A stretch of 64,000 bases of DNA, taken from positions 1,054,001 through 1,118,000 of the forward strand of contig NW_027478168.1 of the NCBI RefSeq assembly GCF_051020975.1. Reading direction: 5' to 3'. Below, in pieces: positions 13,851-26,402 of this stretch. Position 1 is the first letter of the stretch. Every line of letters begins with the position of its first letter. Position numbers and translations under genes: made by a program. The notes below the pieces were generated by a model. The model made no database searches and was not told the DNA's origin. It saw only the letters and a program-made list of their open reading frames with translations. This stretch comes from Osmia lignaria lignaria. Taxonomy: Eukaryota > Arthropoda > Insecta > Hymenoptera > Megachilidae.

Positions 13851-16102
13851 TTGCAGATTCAGCTCAAAGGAACGGGCCTGACGGACATATTTCGAGATAC
13901 TTCTTTTTCTTGTTGTTCTTCCTCTGCACAGCTAAGCTGGAAGTGGCATTTGCAGCTCGCAATAGTGCAGAGTTATCTCAAAGAAAGGGGCCACGGTGTT
14001 TCTGTATCTCTATTATGTTGGTGCGGCTTCGGAACTTTTAAATATCTTGATATATCTCGAGAACTACGCATCTGATCAAAAAATATCATAGAACATAAAA
14101 AGTAGGAAACTTAATTCTCTACAAAAAAGGTCTCTTAACATTTTGCCATAGCTCGCTTCGTTTCCGAGATATTTGCAGGTTTATCTCAAGGGAAGGGGCC
14201 TGACGGACATATTTCGAGATATTTCTTCTTCTTGTTGTTCTTCTTCTGCACAGCTAAGCTGGAAGTGGCATTTGCGGCTCGCACTATTGCAGAGTTATCT
14301 CAAAGAAAGGGGCCACGGTGTTTCTGTATCTCTATTATGTTGGTGCGGCTTCGGAACTTTTAAATATCTCGATATATCTCGAAAACTACGCTTCTGATCA
14401 AAAAATATCATAGAACATAAATTGTAGGAAACATAATTCTCTACAAAAAAGTTCTCTCAACATTTTGCCATAGCTCGCTTCGTTTCCGAGATATTTGCAG
14501 ATATATCTCAAGGGCAGGGGCCTGACGGACATATTTCGAGATATTTCTTCTTCTTGTTGTTCTTCTTCTGCACAGCTAAGCTGGAAGTGGCATTTACAGC
14601 TCGCAATAGTGCAGAGTTATCTCAAAGAAAGGGGCCACGGTGTTTCTGTATCTCTATTATGTTGGTGCGGCTTCGGAACTTTTAAATATCTTGATATATC
14701 TCGAGAACTACGCATCCGATCAAAAAATATCATAGAACATAAAAAGTAGGAAACTTAATTCTCTACAAAAAAGGTCTCTTAACATTTTGCCATAGCTCGC
14801 TTCGTTTCCGAGATATTTGCAGATTTATCTCAAGGGAACGGGCCTAACGGACATATTTCGAGAAGTTTCTTCTTCTTGTTGTTCTTCTTCTGCACAGCTA
14901 AGCTGGAAGTGGCATTTGCGGCTCGCACTAGTGCACAGTTATCTCAAAGAAAGGGGCCACGGTGTTTCTGTATCTCTAATATGTTGGTGCGGCTTCGGAA
15001 CTTTTAAGTATCTCGATATATCTCGAAAACTACGCTTCTGATCAAAAAATATCATAGAACATAAATTGTAGGAAACATAATTCCCTACAAAAAACGTCTC
15101 TTAACATTTTGCCATAGCTCGCTTCGTTTCCGTGATATTTGCAGATTCAGCTCAAAGGAACTGGCCTGACGGACATATTTCGAGATATTTCTTCTTCTTG
15201 TTGTTCTTCCTCTGCACAGCTAAGCTGGAAGTGGCATTTGCAGCTCGCAATAGTGCAGAGTTATCTCAAAGAAAGGGGCCACGGTGTTTCTGTATCTATT
15301 ATGTTGGTGCGGCTTCGGAACTTTTAAATATCTTGATATATCTCGAGAACTACGCATCTGATCAAAAAATATCATAGAACATAAAAAGTAGGAAACTTAA
15401 TTCTCTACAAAAAAGGTCTCTTAACATTTTGCCATAGCTCGCTTCGTTTCCGAGATATTTGCAGATTTATCTCAAGGGAAGGGGCCTGACGGACATATTT
15501 CGAGATATTTCTTCTTCTTGTTGTTCTTCTTCTGCACAGCTAAGCTGGAAGTGGCATTTGCGGCTCGCACTAGTGCAGAGTTATCTCAAAGAAAGGGGCC
15601 ACGGTGTTTCTGTATCTCTATTATGTTGGTGCGGCTTCGGAACTTTTAAATATCTCGATATATCTCGAAAACTACGTTTCTGATCAAAAAATATCATAGA
15701 ACATAAATTGTAGGAAACATAATTCTCTACAAAAAAGGTCTCTCAACATTTTGCCATAGCTCGCTTCGTTTCCGAGATATTTGCAGATATATCTCAAGGG
15801 CAGGGGCCTGACGGACATATTTCGAGATATTTCCTCTTCTTGTTGTTCTTCTTCTGCACAGCTAAGCTGGAAGTGGCATTTGCGGCTCGCACTATGGCAG
15901 AGTTATCTCAAAGAAAGGGGCCACGGTGTTTCTGTATCTCTATTATGTTGGTGCGGCTTCGTAACTTTTAAATATCTAGATATATCTCGAAAACTACGCT
16001 TCTGATCAAAAAATATCATAGAACATAAATTGTAGGAAACATAATTCTCTACAAAAAAGGTCTCTTAACATTTTGCCATAGCTCGCTTGGTTTCCGAGAT
16101 AT
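13851..16102 (+). repeat. Seven-monomer block B, copy 1 (2252 bp)
   Basis: Ordered markers are GATACTTCTTTTTC; GCAGGTTTATC with CACTATTGCAG; CATCCGATC; CGAGAAGTTTC with CTAATATG and TTAAGTATC; a 320-bp unit with TGTATCTATTATG; CTACGTTTCTG; and CTATGGCAG with TCGTAACTT and TCTAGATAT. The same series with the same length occurs at 20286-22537, an offset of 6435 bp. Its last part is also shared with the tandem duplication starting at 15139. Confidence 0.88.
15139..15458 (+). repeat. 320-bp monomer, copy 1
   Basis: A 2-bp deletion changes TGTATCTCTATTATG to TGTATCTATTATG. It is a Q-type unit with an E-type 3' end, preceded by TTTCCGTGATATTTG. It is the first unit of the four-monomer tandem duplication. 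Confidence 0.92.
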
Positions 16103-16424
16103 TTGCAGATATATCTCAAGGGCAGGGGCCTGACGGACATATTTCGAGATATTTCTTCTTCTTGTTGTTCTTCTTCTGCACAGCTAAGCTGGAAGTGGCA
16201 TTTACAGCTCGCAATAGTGCAGAGTTATCTCAAAGAAAGGAGCCGCGGTGTTTCTGTATCTCTATTATGTTGGTGCGGCTTCGGAACTTTTAAATATCTC
16301 GATATATCTCGAAAACTACGCTTCTGATCAAAAAATATCATAGAACATAAATTGTAGGAAACATAATTCCCTACAAAAAACGTCTCTTAACATTTTGCCA
16401 TAGCTCGCTTCGTTTCCGTGATAT
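15139..16424 (+). repeat. Four-monomer HOR unit, tandem copy 1 (1286 bp)
   Basis: It comprises a 320-bp Q unit, a K unit with CTACGTTTCTG, a GGGCAGG unit with CTATGGCAG and TCTAGATAT, and a unit with GCTTGGTTTCC and AGGAGCCGCGG. The next 1286 bp repeat it with no difference that I can see. By eye the identity runs from about 15009 to 16369 when compared with positions 1286 bp downstream. Confidence 0.9.
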
Positions 16425-16744
16425 TTGCAGATTCAGCTCAAAGGAACTGGCCTGACGGACATATTTCGAGATATTTCTTCTTCTTGTTGTTCTTCCTCTG
16501 CACAGCTAAGCTGGAAGTGGCATTTGCAGCTCGCAATAGTGCAGAGTTATCTCAAAGAAAGGGGCCACGGTGTTTCTGTATCTATTATGTTGGTGCGGCT
16601 TCGGAACTTTTAAATATCTTGATATATCTCGAGAACTACGCATCTGATCAAAAAATATCATAGAACATAAAAAGTAGGAAACTTAATTCTCTACAAAAAA
16701 GGTCTCTTAACATTTTGCCATAGCTCGCTTCGTTTCCGAGATAT
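16425..16744 (+). repeat. 320-bp monomer, copy 2
   Basis: It appears identical to the unit at 15139, including the 2-bp deletion and the TTTCCGTGATATTTG leader, as expected from the tandem duplication. Confidence 0.92.
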
Positions 16745-17710
16745 TTGCAGATTTATCTCAAGGGAAGGGGCCTGACGGACATATTTCGAGATATTTCTTC
16801 TTCTTGTTGTTCTTCTTCTGCACAGCTAAGCTGGAAGTGGCATTTGCGGCTCGCACTAGTGCAGAGTTATCTCAAAGAAAGGGGCCACGGTGTTTCTGTA
16901 TCTCTATTATGTTGGTGCGGCTTCGGAACTTTTAAATATCTCGATATATCTCGAAAACTACGTTTCTGATCAAAAAATATCATAGAACATAAATTGTAGG
17001 AAACATAATTCTCTACAAAAAAGGTCTCTCAACATTTTGCCATAGCTCGCTTCGTTTCCGAGATATTTGCAGATATATCTCAAGGGCAGGGGCCTGACGG
17101 ACATATTTCGAGATATTTCCTCTTCTTGTTGTTCTTCTTCTGCACAGCTAAGCTGGAAGTGGCATTTGCGGCTCGCACTATGGCAGAGTTATCTCAAAGA
17201 AAGGGGCCACGGTGTTTCTGTATCTCTATTATGTTGGTGCGGCTTCGTAACTTTTAAATATCTAGATATATCTCGAAAACTACGCTTCTGATCAAAAAAT
17301 ATCATAGAACATAAATTGTAGGAAACATAATTCTCTACAAAAAAGGTCTCTTAACATTTTGCCATAGCTCGCTTGGTTTCCGAGATATTTGCAGATATAT
17401 CTCAAGGGCAGGGGCCTGACGGACATATTTCGAGATATTTCTTCTTCTTGTTGTTCTTCTTCTGCACAGCTAAGCTGGAAGTGGCATTTACAGCTCGCAA
17501 TAGTGCAGAGTTATCTCAAAGAAAGGAGCCGCGGTGTTTCTGTATCTCTATTATGTTGGTGCGGCTTCGGAACTTTTAAATATCTCGATATATCTCGAAA
17601 ACTACGCTTCTGATCAAAAAATATCATAGAACATAAATTGTAGGAAACATAATTCTCTACACAAAAGGTCTCTCAACATTTTGCCATAGCTCGCTTCGTT
17701 TCCGAGATAT
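16425..17710 (+). repeat. Four-monomer HOR unit, tandem copy 2 (1286 bp)
   Basis: This is the direct duplicate of the preceding 1286 bp, including its 2-bp deletion and all private substitutions. Identity ends near 17655, where CCCTAC in the first copy becomes CTCTAC. The duplication is recent, or the product of recent conversion, or an assembly duplication. Confidence 0.9.
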
Positions 17711-18353
17711 TTGCAGATATATCTCAAGGGCAGGGGCCTGACGGACATATTTCGAGATATTTCTTCTTCTTGTTGTTCTTCTTCTGCACAGCTAAGCTGG
17801 AAGTGGCATTTACAGCTCGCAATAGTGCAGAGTTATCTCAAAGAAAGGGGCCACGGTGTTTCTGTATCTCTATTATGTTGGTGCGGCTTCGGAACTTTTA
17901 AATATCTTGATATATCTCGAGAACTACGCATCTGATCAAAAAATATCATAGAACATAAAAAGTAGGAAACTTAATTCTCTACAAATAAGGTCTCTTAACA
18001 TTTTGCCATAGCTCGCTTCGTTTCCGAGATATTTGCAGATTTATCTCAAGGGAAGGGGCTCACGGACATATTTCGAGATATTTCTTCTTCTTGTTGTTCT
18101 TCTTCTGCACAGCTAAGCTGGAAGTGGCATTTGCAGCTCGCAATAGTGCAGAGATATCTCAAAGAAAGGGGCCACGGTGTTTCTGTATCTCTATTATGTT
18201 GGTGCGGCTTCGGAACTTTTAAATATCTTGATATATCTCGAGAACTACGCATCTGATCAAAAAATATCATAGAAGATAAAAAGTAGGAAACTTAATTCTC
18301 TACAAAAAAGGTCTCTTAACATTTCGCCATAGCTCGCTTCGTTTCCGAGATAT
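17711..18353 (+). repeat. Two monomers, the second 321 bp
   Basis: The unit at 18033 reads GGGGCTCACGGAC where others read GGGGCCTGACGGAC, so it is one base short. Its neighbour is an ordinary GGGCAGG unit. The pair links the four-monomer duplication to the following trimer HOR. Confidence 0.85.
18033..18353 (+). repeat. 321-bp monomer (5' deletion)
   Basis: One base is missing in the GGGGCCTGACGG segment, which reads GGGGCTCACGG. The change breaks the pseudo-coding frame of this unit. Confidence 0.9.
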
Positions 18354-19319
18354 TTGCAGATTTATCTCAAGGGAAGGGGCCTGTCGGACATATTTCGAGA
18401 TATTTCTTCTTCTTGTTGTTCTTCTTCTGCACAGCTAAGCTGGAAGTGGCATTTGCGGCTCGCACTAGTGCAGAGTTATCTCAGAGAAAGGGGCCACGGT
18501 GTTTCTGTATCTCTATTATGTTGGTGCGGCTTCGGAACTTTTAAATATCTCGATATATCTCGAAAACTACGCTTCTGATCGAAAAATATCATAGAACATA
18601 AATTGTAGGAAACATAATTCGCTACAAAAAATGTCTCTTAACATTTTGCCATAGCTCGCTTCGTTTCCGAGATATTTGCAGATTCAGCTCAAAGGAACGG
18701 GCCTGACGGACATATTTCGAGATACTTCTTTTTCTTGTTGTTCTTCCTCTGCACAGCTAAGCTGGAAGTGGCATTTGCAGCTCGCAATAGTGCAGAGTTA
18801 TCTCAAAGAAAGGGGCCACGGTGTTTCTGTATCTCTATTATGTTGGTGCGGCTTCGGAACTTTTAAATATCTTGATATATCTCGAGAACTACGCATCTGA
18901 TCAAAAAATGTCATAGAACATAAAAAGTAGGAAACTTAATTCTCTACAAAAAAGGTCTCTTAACATTTTGCCATAGCTCGCTTCGTTTCCGAGATATTTG
19001 CATATTTATCTCAAGGGAAGGGGCCTGACGGACATATTTCGAGATATTTCTTCTTCTTGTTGTTCTTCTTCTGCACAGCTAAACTGGAAGTGGCATTTCC
19101 AGCTCGCAATAGTGCAGAGTTATCTCAAAGAAAGGGGCCACGGTGTTTCTGTATCTCTATTATGTTGGTGCGGCTTCGGAACTTTTAAATATCTTGATAT
19201 ATCTCGAGAACTACGCATCTGATCAAAAAATATCATAGAACATAAAAAGTAGGAAACTTAATTCTCTACAAAAAAGGTCTCTTAACATTTTGCCATAGCT
19301 CGCTTCGTTTCCGAGATAT
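18354..19319 (+). repeat. Trimer HOR, copy 1
   Basis: Its three units are a K unit with CTGTCGG, CTCAGAGAAAG and GATCGAAAAAT; a Q unit with GATACTTCTTTTTC and AAAATGTCATAG; and a unit with TTGCATATTTATC, CTAAACTGG and CATTTCCAGC. The same ordered trio recurs at 22538, 24470, 27045 and 28011. Confidence 0.9.
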
Positions 19320-20285
19320 TTGCAGATATATCTCAAGGGCAGGGGCCTGACGGACATATTTCGAGATATTTCTTCTTCTTGTTGTTCTTCTTCTGCACAG
19401 CTAAGCTGGAAGTGGCATTTACAGCTCGCAATAGTGCAGAGTTATCTCAAAGAAAGGGGCCACGGTGTTTCTGTATCTCTATTATGTTGGTGCGGCTTCG
19501 GAACTTTTAAATATCTTGATATATCTCGAGAACTACGCATCTGATCAAAAAATATCATAGAACATAAAAAGTAGGAAACTTAATTCTCTACAAAAAAGGT
19601 CTCTTAACATTTTGCCATAGCTCGCTTCGTTTCCGAGATATTTGCAGATTTATCTCAAGGGAAGGGGCCTGACGGACATATTTCGAGATATTTCTTCTTC
19701 TTGTTGTTCTTCTTCTGCACAGCTAAGCTGGAAGTGGCATTTGCGGCTCGCACTAGTGCAGAGTTATCTCAAAGAAAGGGGCCACGGTGTTTCTGTATCT
19801 GTATTATGTTGGTGCGGCTTCGGAACTTTTAAATATCTTGATATATCTCGAGAACTACGCATCTGATCAAAAAATATCATAGAACATAAAAAGTAGGAAA
19901 CTTAATTCTCTACAAAAAAGGTCTCTTAACATTTTGCCATAGCTCGCTTCGTTTCCGAGATATTTGCAGATTTATCTCAAGGGAAGGGGCCTGACGGACA
20001 TATTTCGAGATATTTCTTCTTCTTGTTGTTCTTCTTCTGCACAGCTAAGCTGGAAGTGGCATTTGCGGCTCGCACTAGTGCAGAGTTATCTCAAAGAAAG
20101 GGGCCACGGTGTTTCTGTATCTGTATTATGTTGGTGCGGCTTCGGAACTTTTAAATATCTTGATATATCTCGAGAACTACGCATCTGATCAAAAAATATC
20201 ATAGAACATAAAAAGTAGGAAACTTAATTCTCTACAAAAAAGGTCTCTTAACATTTTGCCATAGCTCGCTTCGTTTCCGAGATAT
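19320..20285 (+). repeat. Three monomers, the last two apparently identical
   Basis: The units at 19642 and 19964 share the rare TGTATCTGTATTATG and show no difference by eye, suggesting a single-monomer duplication. The unit at 19320 is a GGGCAGG type. One later unit (24148) also has TCTGTATTATG. Confidence 0.85.
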
Positions 20286-22537
20286 TTGCAGATTCAGCTC
20301 AAAGGAACGGGCCTGACGGACATATTTCGAGATACTTCTTCTTCTTGTTGTTCTTCCTCTGCACAGCTAAGCTGGAAGTGGCATTTGCAGCTCGCAATAG
20401 TGCAGAGTTATCTCAAAGAAAGGGGCCACGGTGTTTCTGTATCTCTATTATGTTGGTGCGGCTTCGGAACTTTTAAATATCTTGATATATCTCGAGAACT
20501 ACGCATCTGATCAAAAAATATCATAGAACATAAAAAGTAGGAAACTTAATTCTCTACAAAAAAGGTCTCTTAACATTTTGCCATAGCTCGCTTCGTTTCC
20601 GAGATATTTGCAGGTTTATCTCATGGGAAGGGGCCTGAGGGACATATTTCGAGATATTTCTTCTTCTTGTTGTTCTTCTTCTGCACAGCTAAGCTGGAAG
20701 TGGCATTTGCGGCTCGCACTATTGCAGAGTTATCTCAAAGAAAGGGGCCACGGTGTTTCTGTATCTCTATTATGTTGGTGCGGCTTCGGAACTTTTAAAT
20801 ATCTCGATATATCTCGAAAACTACGCTTCTGATCAAAAAATATCATAGAACATAAATTGTAGGAAACATAATTCTCTACAAAAAACGTCTCTCAACATTT
20901 TGCCATAGCTCGCTTCGTTTCCGAGATATTTGCAGATATATCTCAAGGGCAGGGGCCTGACGGACATATTTCGAGATATTTCTTCTTCTTGTTGTTCTTC
21001 TTCTGCACAGCTAAGCTGGAAGTGGCATTTACAGCTCGCAATAGTGCAGAGTTATCTGAAAGAAAGGGGCCACGGTGTTTCTGTATCTCTATTATGTTGG
21101 TGCGGCTTCGGAACTTTTAAATATCTTGATATATCTCGAGAACTACGCATCCGATCAAAAAATATCATAGAACATAAAAAGTAGGAAACTTAATTCTCTA
21201 CAAAAAAGGTCTCTTAACATTTTGCCATAGCTCGCTTCGTTTCCGAGATATTTGCAGATTTATCTCAAGGGAAGGGGCCTAACGGACATATTTCGAGAAG
21301 TTTCTTCTTCTTGTTGTTCTTCTTCTGCACAGCTAAGCTGGAAGTGGCATTTGCGGCTCGCACTAGTGCACAGTTATCTCAAAGAAAGGGGCCACGGTGT
21401 TGTTGTATCTCTAATATGTTGGTGCGGCTTCGGAACTTTTAAGTATCTCGATATATCTCGAAAACTACGCTTCTGATCAAAAAATATCATAGAACATAAA
21501 TTGTAGGAAACATAATTCCCTACAAAAAACGTCTCTTAACATTTTGCCATAGCTCGCTTCGTTTCCGAGATATTTGCAGATTCAGCTCAAAGGAACTGGC
21601 CTGACGGACATATTTCGAGATATTTCTTCTTCTTGTTGTTCTTCCTCTGCACAGCTAAGCTGGAAGTGGCATTTGCAGCTCGCAATAGTGCAGAGTTATC
21701 TCAAAGAAAGGGGCCACGGTGTTTCTGTATCTATTATGTTGGTGCGGCTTCGGAACTTTTAAATATCTTGATATATCTCGAGAACTACGCATCTGATCAA
21801 AAAATATCATAGAACATAAAAAGTAGGAAACTTAATTCTCTACAAAAAAGGTCTCTTAACATTTTGCCATAGCTCGCTTCGTTTCCGAGATATTTGCAGA
21901 TTTATCTCAAGGGAACGGGCCTGACGGACATATTTCGAGATATTTCTTCTTCTTGTTGTTCTTCTTCTGCACAGCTAAGCTGGAAGTGGCATTTGCGGCT
22001 CGCACTAGTGCAGAGTTATCTCAAAGAAAGGGGCCACGGTGTTTCTGTATCTCTATTATGTTGGTGCGGCTTCGGAACTTTTAAATATCTCGATATATCT
22101 CGAAAACTACGTTTCTGATCAAAAAATATCATAGAACATAAATTGTAGGAAATATAATTCTCTACAAAAAAGGTCTCTCAACATTTTGCCATAGCTCGCT
22201 TCGTTTCCGAGATATTTGCAGATATATCTCAAGGGCAGGGGCCTGACGGACATATTTCGAGATATTTCTTCTTCTTGTTGTTCTTCTTCTGCACAGCTAA
22301 GCTGGAAGTGGCATTTGCGGCTCGCACTATGGCAGAGTTATCTCAAAGAAAGGGGCCACGGTGTTTCTGTATCTCTATTATGTTGGTGCGGCTTCGTAAC
22401 TTTTAAATATCTAGATATATCTCGAAAACTACGCTTCTGATCAAAAAATATCATAGAACATAAATTGTAGGAAACATAATTCTCTACAAAAAAGGTCTCT
22501 TAACATTTTGCCATAGCTCGCTTGGTTTCCGAGATAT
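20286..22537 (+). repeat. Seven-monomer block B, copy 2 (2252 bp)
   Basis: This is collinear with 13851-16102 at an offset of 6435 bp, with the same 320-bp unit at the same place. Differences include CTCATGGGAAGG with CTGAGGGAC in the unit at 20608 and GTTGTTGTATC in the unit at 21252. It differs more from copy 1 than the adjacent four-monomer copies differ from each other, so it is probably an older duplication. Confidence 0.88.
21574..21893 (+). repeat. 320-bp monomer, copy 3
   Basis: It has the same 2-bp deletion and Q 5' end as the two upstream copies but the ordinary TTTCCGAGATATTTG leader. It is in the corresponding position of block B copy 2. Confidence 0.92.
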
Positions 22538-24469
22538 TTGCAGATATATCTCAAGGGCAGGGGCCTGACGGACATATTTCGAGATATTTCTTCTTCTTGT
22601 TGTTCTTCTTCTGCACAGCTAAGCTGGAAGTGGCATTTGCGGCTCGCACTAGTGCAGAGTTATCTCAGAGAAAGGGGCCACGGTGTTTCTGTATCTCTAT
22701 TATGTTGGTGCGGCTTCGGAACTTTTATATATCTCGATATATCTCGAAAACTACGCTTCTGATCGAAAAATATCATAGAACATAAATTGTAGGAAACATA
22801 ATTCGCTACAAAAAACGTCTCTTAACATTTTGCCATAGCTCGCTTCGTTTCCGAGATATTTGCAGATTCAGCTCAAAGGAACGGGCCTGACGGACATATT
22901 TCGAGATACTTCTTTTTCTTGTTGTTCTTCCTCTGCACAGCTAAGCTGGAAGTGGCATTTGCAGCTCGCAATAGTGCAGAGTTATCTCAAAGAAAGGGGC
23001 CACGGTGTTTCTGTATCTCTATTATGTTGGTGCGGCTTCGGAACTTTTAAATATCTTGATATATCTCGAGAACTACGCATCTGATCAAAAAATGTCATAG
23101 AACATAAAAAGTAGGAAACTTAATTCTCTACAAAAAAGGTCTCTTAACATTTTGCCATAGCTCGCTTCGTTTCCGAGATATTTGCATATTTATCTCAAGG
23201 GAAGGGGCCTGACGGACATATTTCGAGATATTTCTTCTTCTTGTTGTTCTTCTTCTGCACAGCTAAACTGGAAGTGGCATTTCCAGCTCGCAATAGTGCA
23301 GAGTTATCTCAAAGAAAGGGGCCACGGTGTTTCTGTATCTCTATTATGTTGGTGCGGCTTCGGAACTTTTAAATATCTTGATATATCTCGAGAACTACGC
23401 ATCTGATCAAAAAATATCATAGAACATAAAAAGTAGGAAACTTAATTCTCTACAAAAAAGGTCTCTTAACATTTTGCCATAGCTCGCTTCGTTTCCGAGA
23501 TATTTGCATATTTATCTCAAGGGAAGGGGCCTGACGGACATATTTCGAGATATTTCTTCTTCTTGTTGTTCTTCTTCTGCACAGCTAAACTGGAAGTGGC
23601 ATTTCCAGCTCGCAATAGTGCAGAGTTATCTCAAAGAAAGGGGCCACGGTGTTTCTGTATCTCTATTATGTTGGTGCGGCTTCGGAACTTTTAAATATCT
23701 TGATATATCTCGAGAACTACGCATCTGATCAAAAAATATCATAGAACATAAAAAGTAGGAAACTTAATTCTCTACAAAAAAGGTCTCTTAACATTTTGCC
23801 ATAGCTCGCTTCGTTTCCGAGATATTTGCAGATTTATCTCAAGGGAAGGGGCCTGACGGACATATTTCGAGATATTTCTTCTTCTTGTTGTTCTTCTTCT
23901 GCACAGCTGAGCTGGAAGTGGCATTTGCAGGTCGCAATAGTGCAGAGTTATCTCAAAGAAAGGGGCCACGGTGTTTCTGTATCTCTATTATGTTGGTGCG
24001 GCTTCGGAACTTTTAAATATCTCGATATATCTCGAAAACTACGCTTCTGATCAAAAAATATCATAGAACGTAACTTGTAGGAAACATTATTCTCTACAAA
24101 AAAGGTCTCTTAACATTTTGCCATAGCTCGCTTCGTTTCCGAGATATTTGCAGATTCATCTCAAGGGAAGGGGTCTGACGGACATATTTCGAGATATTTC
24201 TTCTTCTTGTTGTTCTTCTTCTGCACAGCTAAGCTGGAAGTGGCATTTGCAGCTCGCAATAGTGCAGAGTTATCTCAAAGAAAGGGGCCACGGTGTTTCT
24301 GTATCTGTATTATGTTGGTGCGGCTTCGGCACTTTTAAATATCTTGATATATCTCGAGAACTACGCATCTGATCAAAAAATATCATAGAAGATAAAAAGT
24401 AGGAAACTTAATTCTCTACAAAAAAGGTCTCTTAACATTTCGCCATAGCTCGCTTCGTTTCCGAGATAT
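22538..24469 (+). repeat. Six-monomer HOR, copy 1
   Basis: It consists of the trimer (22538, 22860, 23182), an apparently identical copy of the last trimer unit (23504), a unit with CAGCTGAGCTGG and GCAGGTCGCAATAG (23826), and a unit with GATTCATCTC and GGGGTCTGACGG (24148). The first unit is a chimera: it starts like the GCTTGGTTTCC unit of the four-monomer HOR and ends like the trimer K unit with GATCGAAAAAT. Confidence 0.87.
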
Positions 24470-24792
24470 TTGCAGATTTATCTCAAGGGAAGGGGCCTGT
24501 CGGACATATTTCGAGATATTTCTTCTTCTTGTTGTTCTTCTTCTGCACAGCTAAGCTGGAAGTGGCATTTGCGGCTCGCACTAGTGCAGAGTTATCTCAG
24601 AGAAAGGGGGCCACGGTGTTTCTGTATCTCTATTATGTTGGTGCGGCTTCGGAACTTTTAAATATCTCGATATATCTCGAAAACTACGCTTCTGATCGAA
24701 AAATATCATAGAACATAAATTGTAGGAAACATAATTCGCTACAAAAAACGTCTCTTAACATTTTGCCATAGCTCGCTTCGTTTCCGAGATAT
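24470..24792 (+). repeat. 323-bp monomer (extra G)
   Basis: The segment AAGGGGCC of arm 2 has one additional G (AAAGGGGGCCACGG). It is an expansion of a G run, typical of slippage or of a homopolymer sequencing error. Confidence 0.85.
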
Positions 24793-26402
24793 TTGCAGAT
24801 TCAGCTCAAAGGAACGGGCCTGACGGACATATTTCGAGATACTTCTTTTTCTTGTTGTTCTTCCTCTGCACAGCTAAGCTGGAAGTGGCATTTGCAGCTC
24901 GCAATAGTGCAGAGTTATCTCAAAGAAAGGGGCCACGGTGTTTCTGTATCTCTATTATGTTGGTGCGGCTTCGGAACTTTTAAATATCTTGATATATCTC
25001 GAGAACTACGCATCTGATCAAAAAATGTCATAGAACATAAGAAGTAGGAAACTTAATTCCCTACAAAAAAGGTCTCTTAACATTTTGCCATAGCTCGCTT
25101 CGTTTCCGAGATATTTGCATATTTATCTCAAGGGAAGGGGCCTGACGGACATATTTCGAGATATTTCTTCTTCTTGTTGTTCTTCTTCTGCACAGCTAAA
25201 CTGGAAGTGGCATTTCCAGCTCGCAATAGTGCAGAGTTATCTCAAAGAAAGGGGCCACGGTGTTTCTGTATCTCTATTATGTTGGTGCGGCTTCGGAACT
25301 TTTAAATATCTCGATATATCTCGAAAACTACGCTTCTGATCAAAAAATATCATAGAACATTAAAAGTAGGAAACTTAATTCTCTACAAAAAAGGTCTCTT
25401 AACATTTTGCCATAGCTCGCTTCGTTTCCGAGATATTTGCAGATTTATCTCAAGGGAAGGGGCCTAACGGACATATTTCGAGATATTTCTTCTTCTTGTT
25501 GTTCTTCTTCTGCACAGCTAAACTGGAAGTGGCATTTCCAGCTCGCAATAGTGCAGAGTTATCTCAAAGAAAGGGGCCACGGTGTTTCTGTATCTCTATT
25601 ATGTTGGTGCGGCTTCGGAACTTTTAAATATCTTGATATATCTCGAGAACTACGCATCTGATCAAAAAATATCATAGAAGATAAAAAGTAGGAAACTTAA
25701 TTCTCTACAAAAAAGGTCTCTTAACATTTTGCCATAGCTCGCTTCGTTTCCGAGATATTTGCAGATTTATCTCAAGGGAAGGGGCCTGACGGACATATTT
25801 CGAGATATTTCTTCTTCTTGTTGTTCTTCTTCTGCACAGCTGAGCTGGAAGTGGCATTTGCAGGTCGCAATAGTGCAGAGTTATCTCAAAGAAAGGGGCC
25901 ACGGTGTTTCTGTATCTCTATTATGTTGGTGCGGCTTCGGAACTTTTAAATATCTCGATATATCTCGAAAACTACGCTTCTGATCAAAAAATATCATAGA
26001 ACGTAAATTGTAGGAAACATTATTCTCTACAAAAAAGGTCTCTTAACATTTTGCCATAGCTCGCTTCGTTTCCGAGATATTTGCAGATTCATCTCAAGGG
26101 AAGGGGTCTGACGGACATATTTCGAGATATTTCTTCTTCTTGTTGTTCTTCTTCTGCACAGCTAAGCTGGAAGTGGCATTTGCAGCTCCCAATAGTGCAG
26201 AGTTATCTCAAAGAAAGGGGCCACGGTGTTTCTGTATCTCTATTATGTTGGTGCGGCTTCGGGACTTTTAAATATCTCGATATATCTCGAAAACTACGCT
26301 TCTGATCAAAAAATATCATAGAACATAAAAAGTAGGAAACTTAATTCTCTACAAAAAAGGTCTCTTAACATTTTGCCATAGCTCGCTTCGTTTCCGAGAT
26401 AT
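24470..26402 (+). repeat. Six-monomer HOR, copy 2
   Basis: This follows copy 1 in the same monomer order, offset 1932-1933 bp. It carries a 1-bp insertion in its first unit (GGGGGCCACGG) and several unit-level replacements: the unit at 25115 has a K 3' end where its counterpart at 23182 has an E end. Copies 1 and 2 are therefore related but reshuffled by exchange with other monomers. Confidence 0.87.

Noticed and set aside
24601..24614. Biological meaning of single-base G-run and A-run indels (24470, 37349, 41856, 56803 units)
   Set aside because: They lie in homopolymers, where sequencing and polishing errors are common. They are recorded as length variants but not interpreted.
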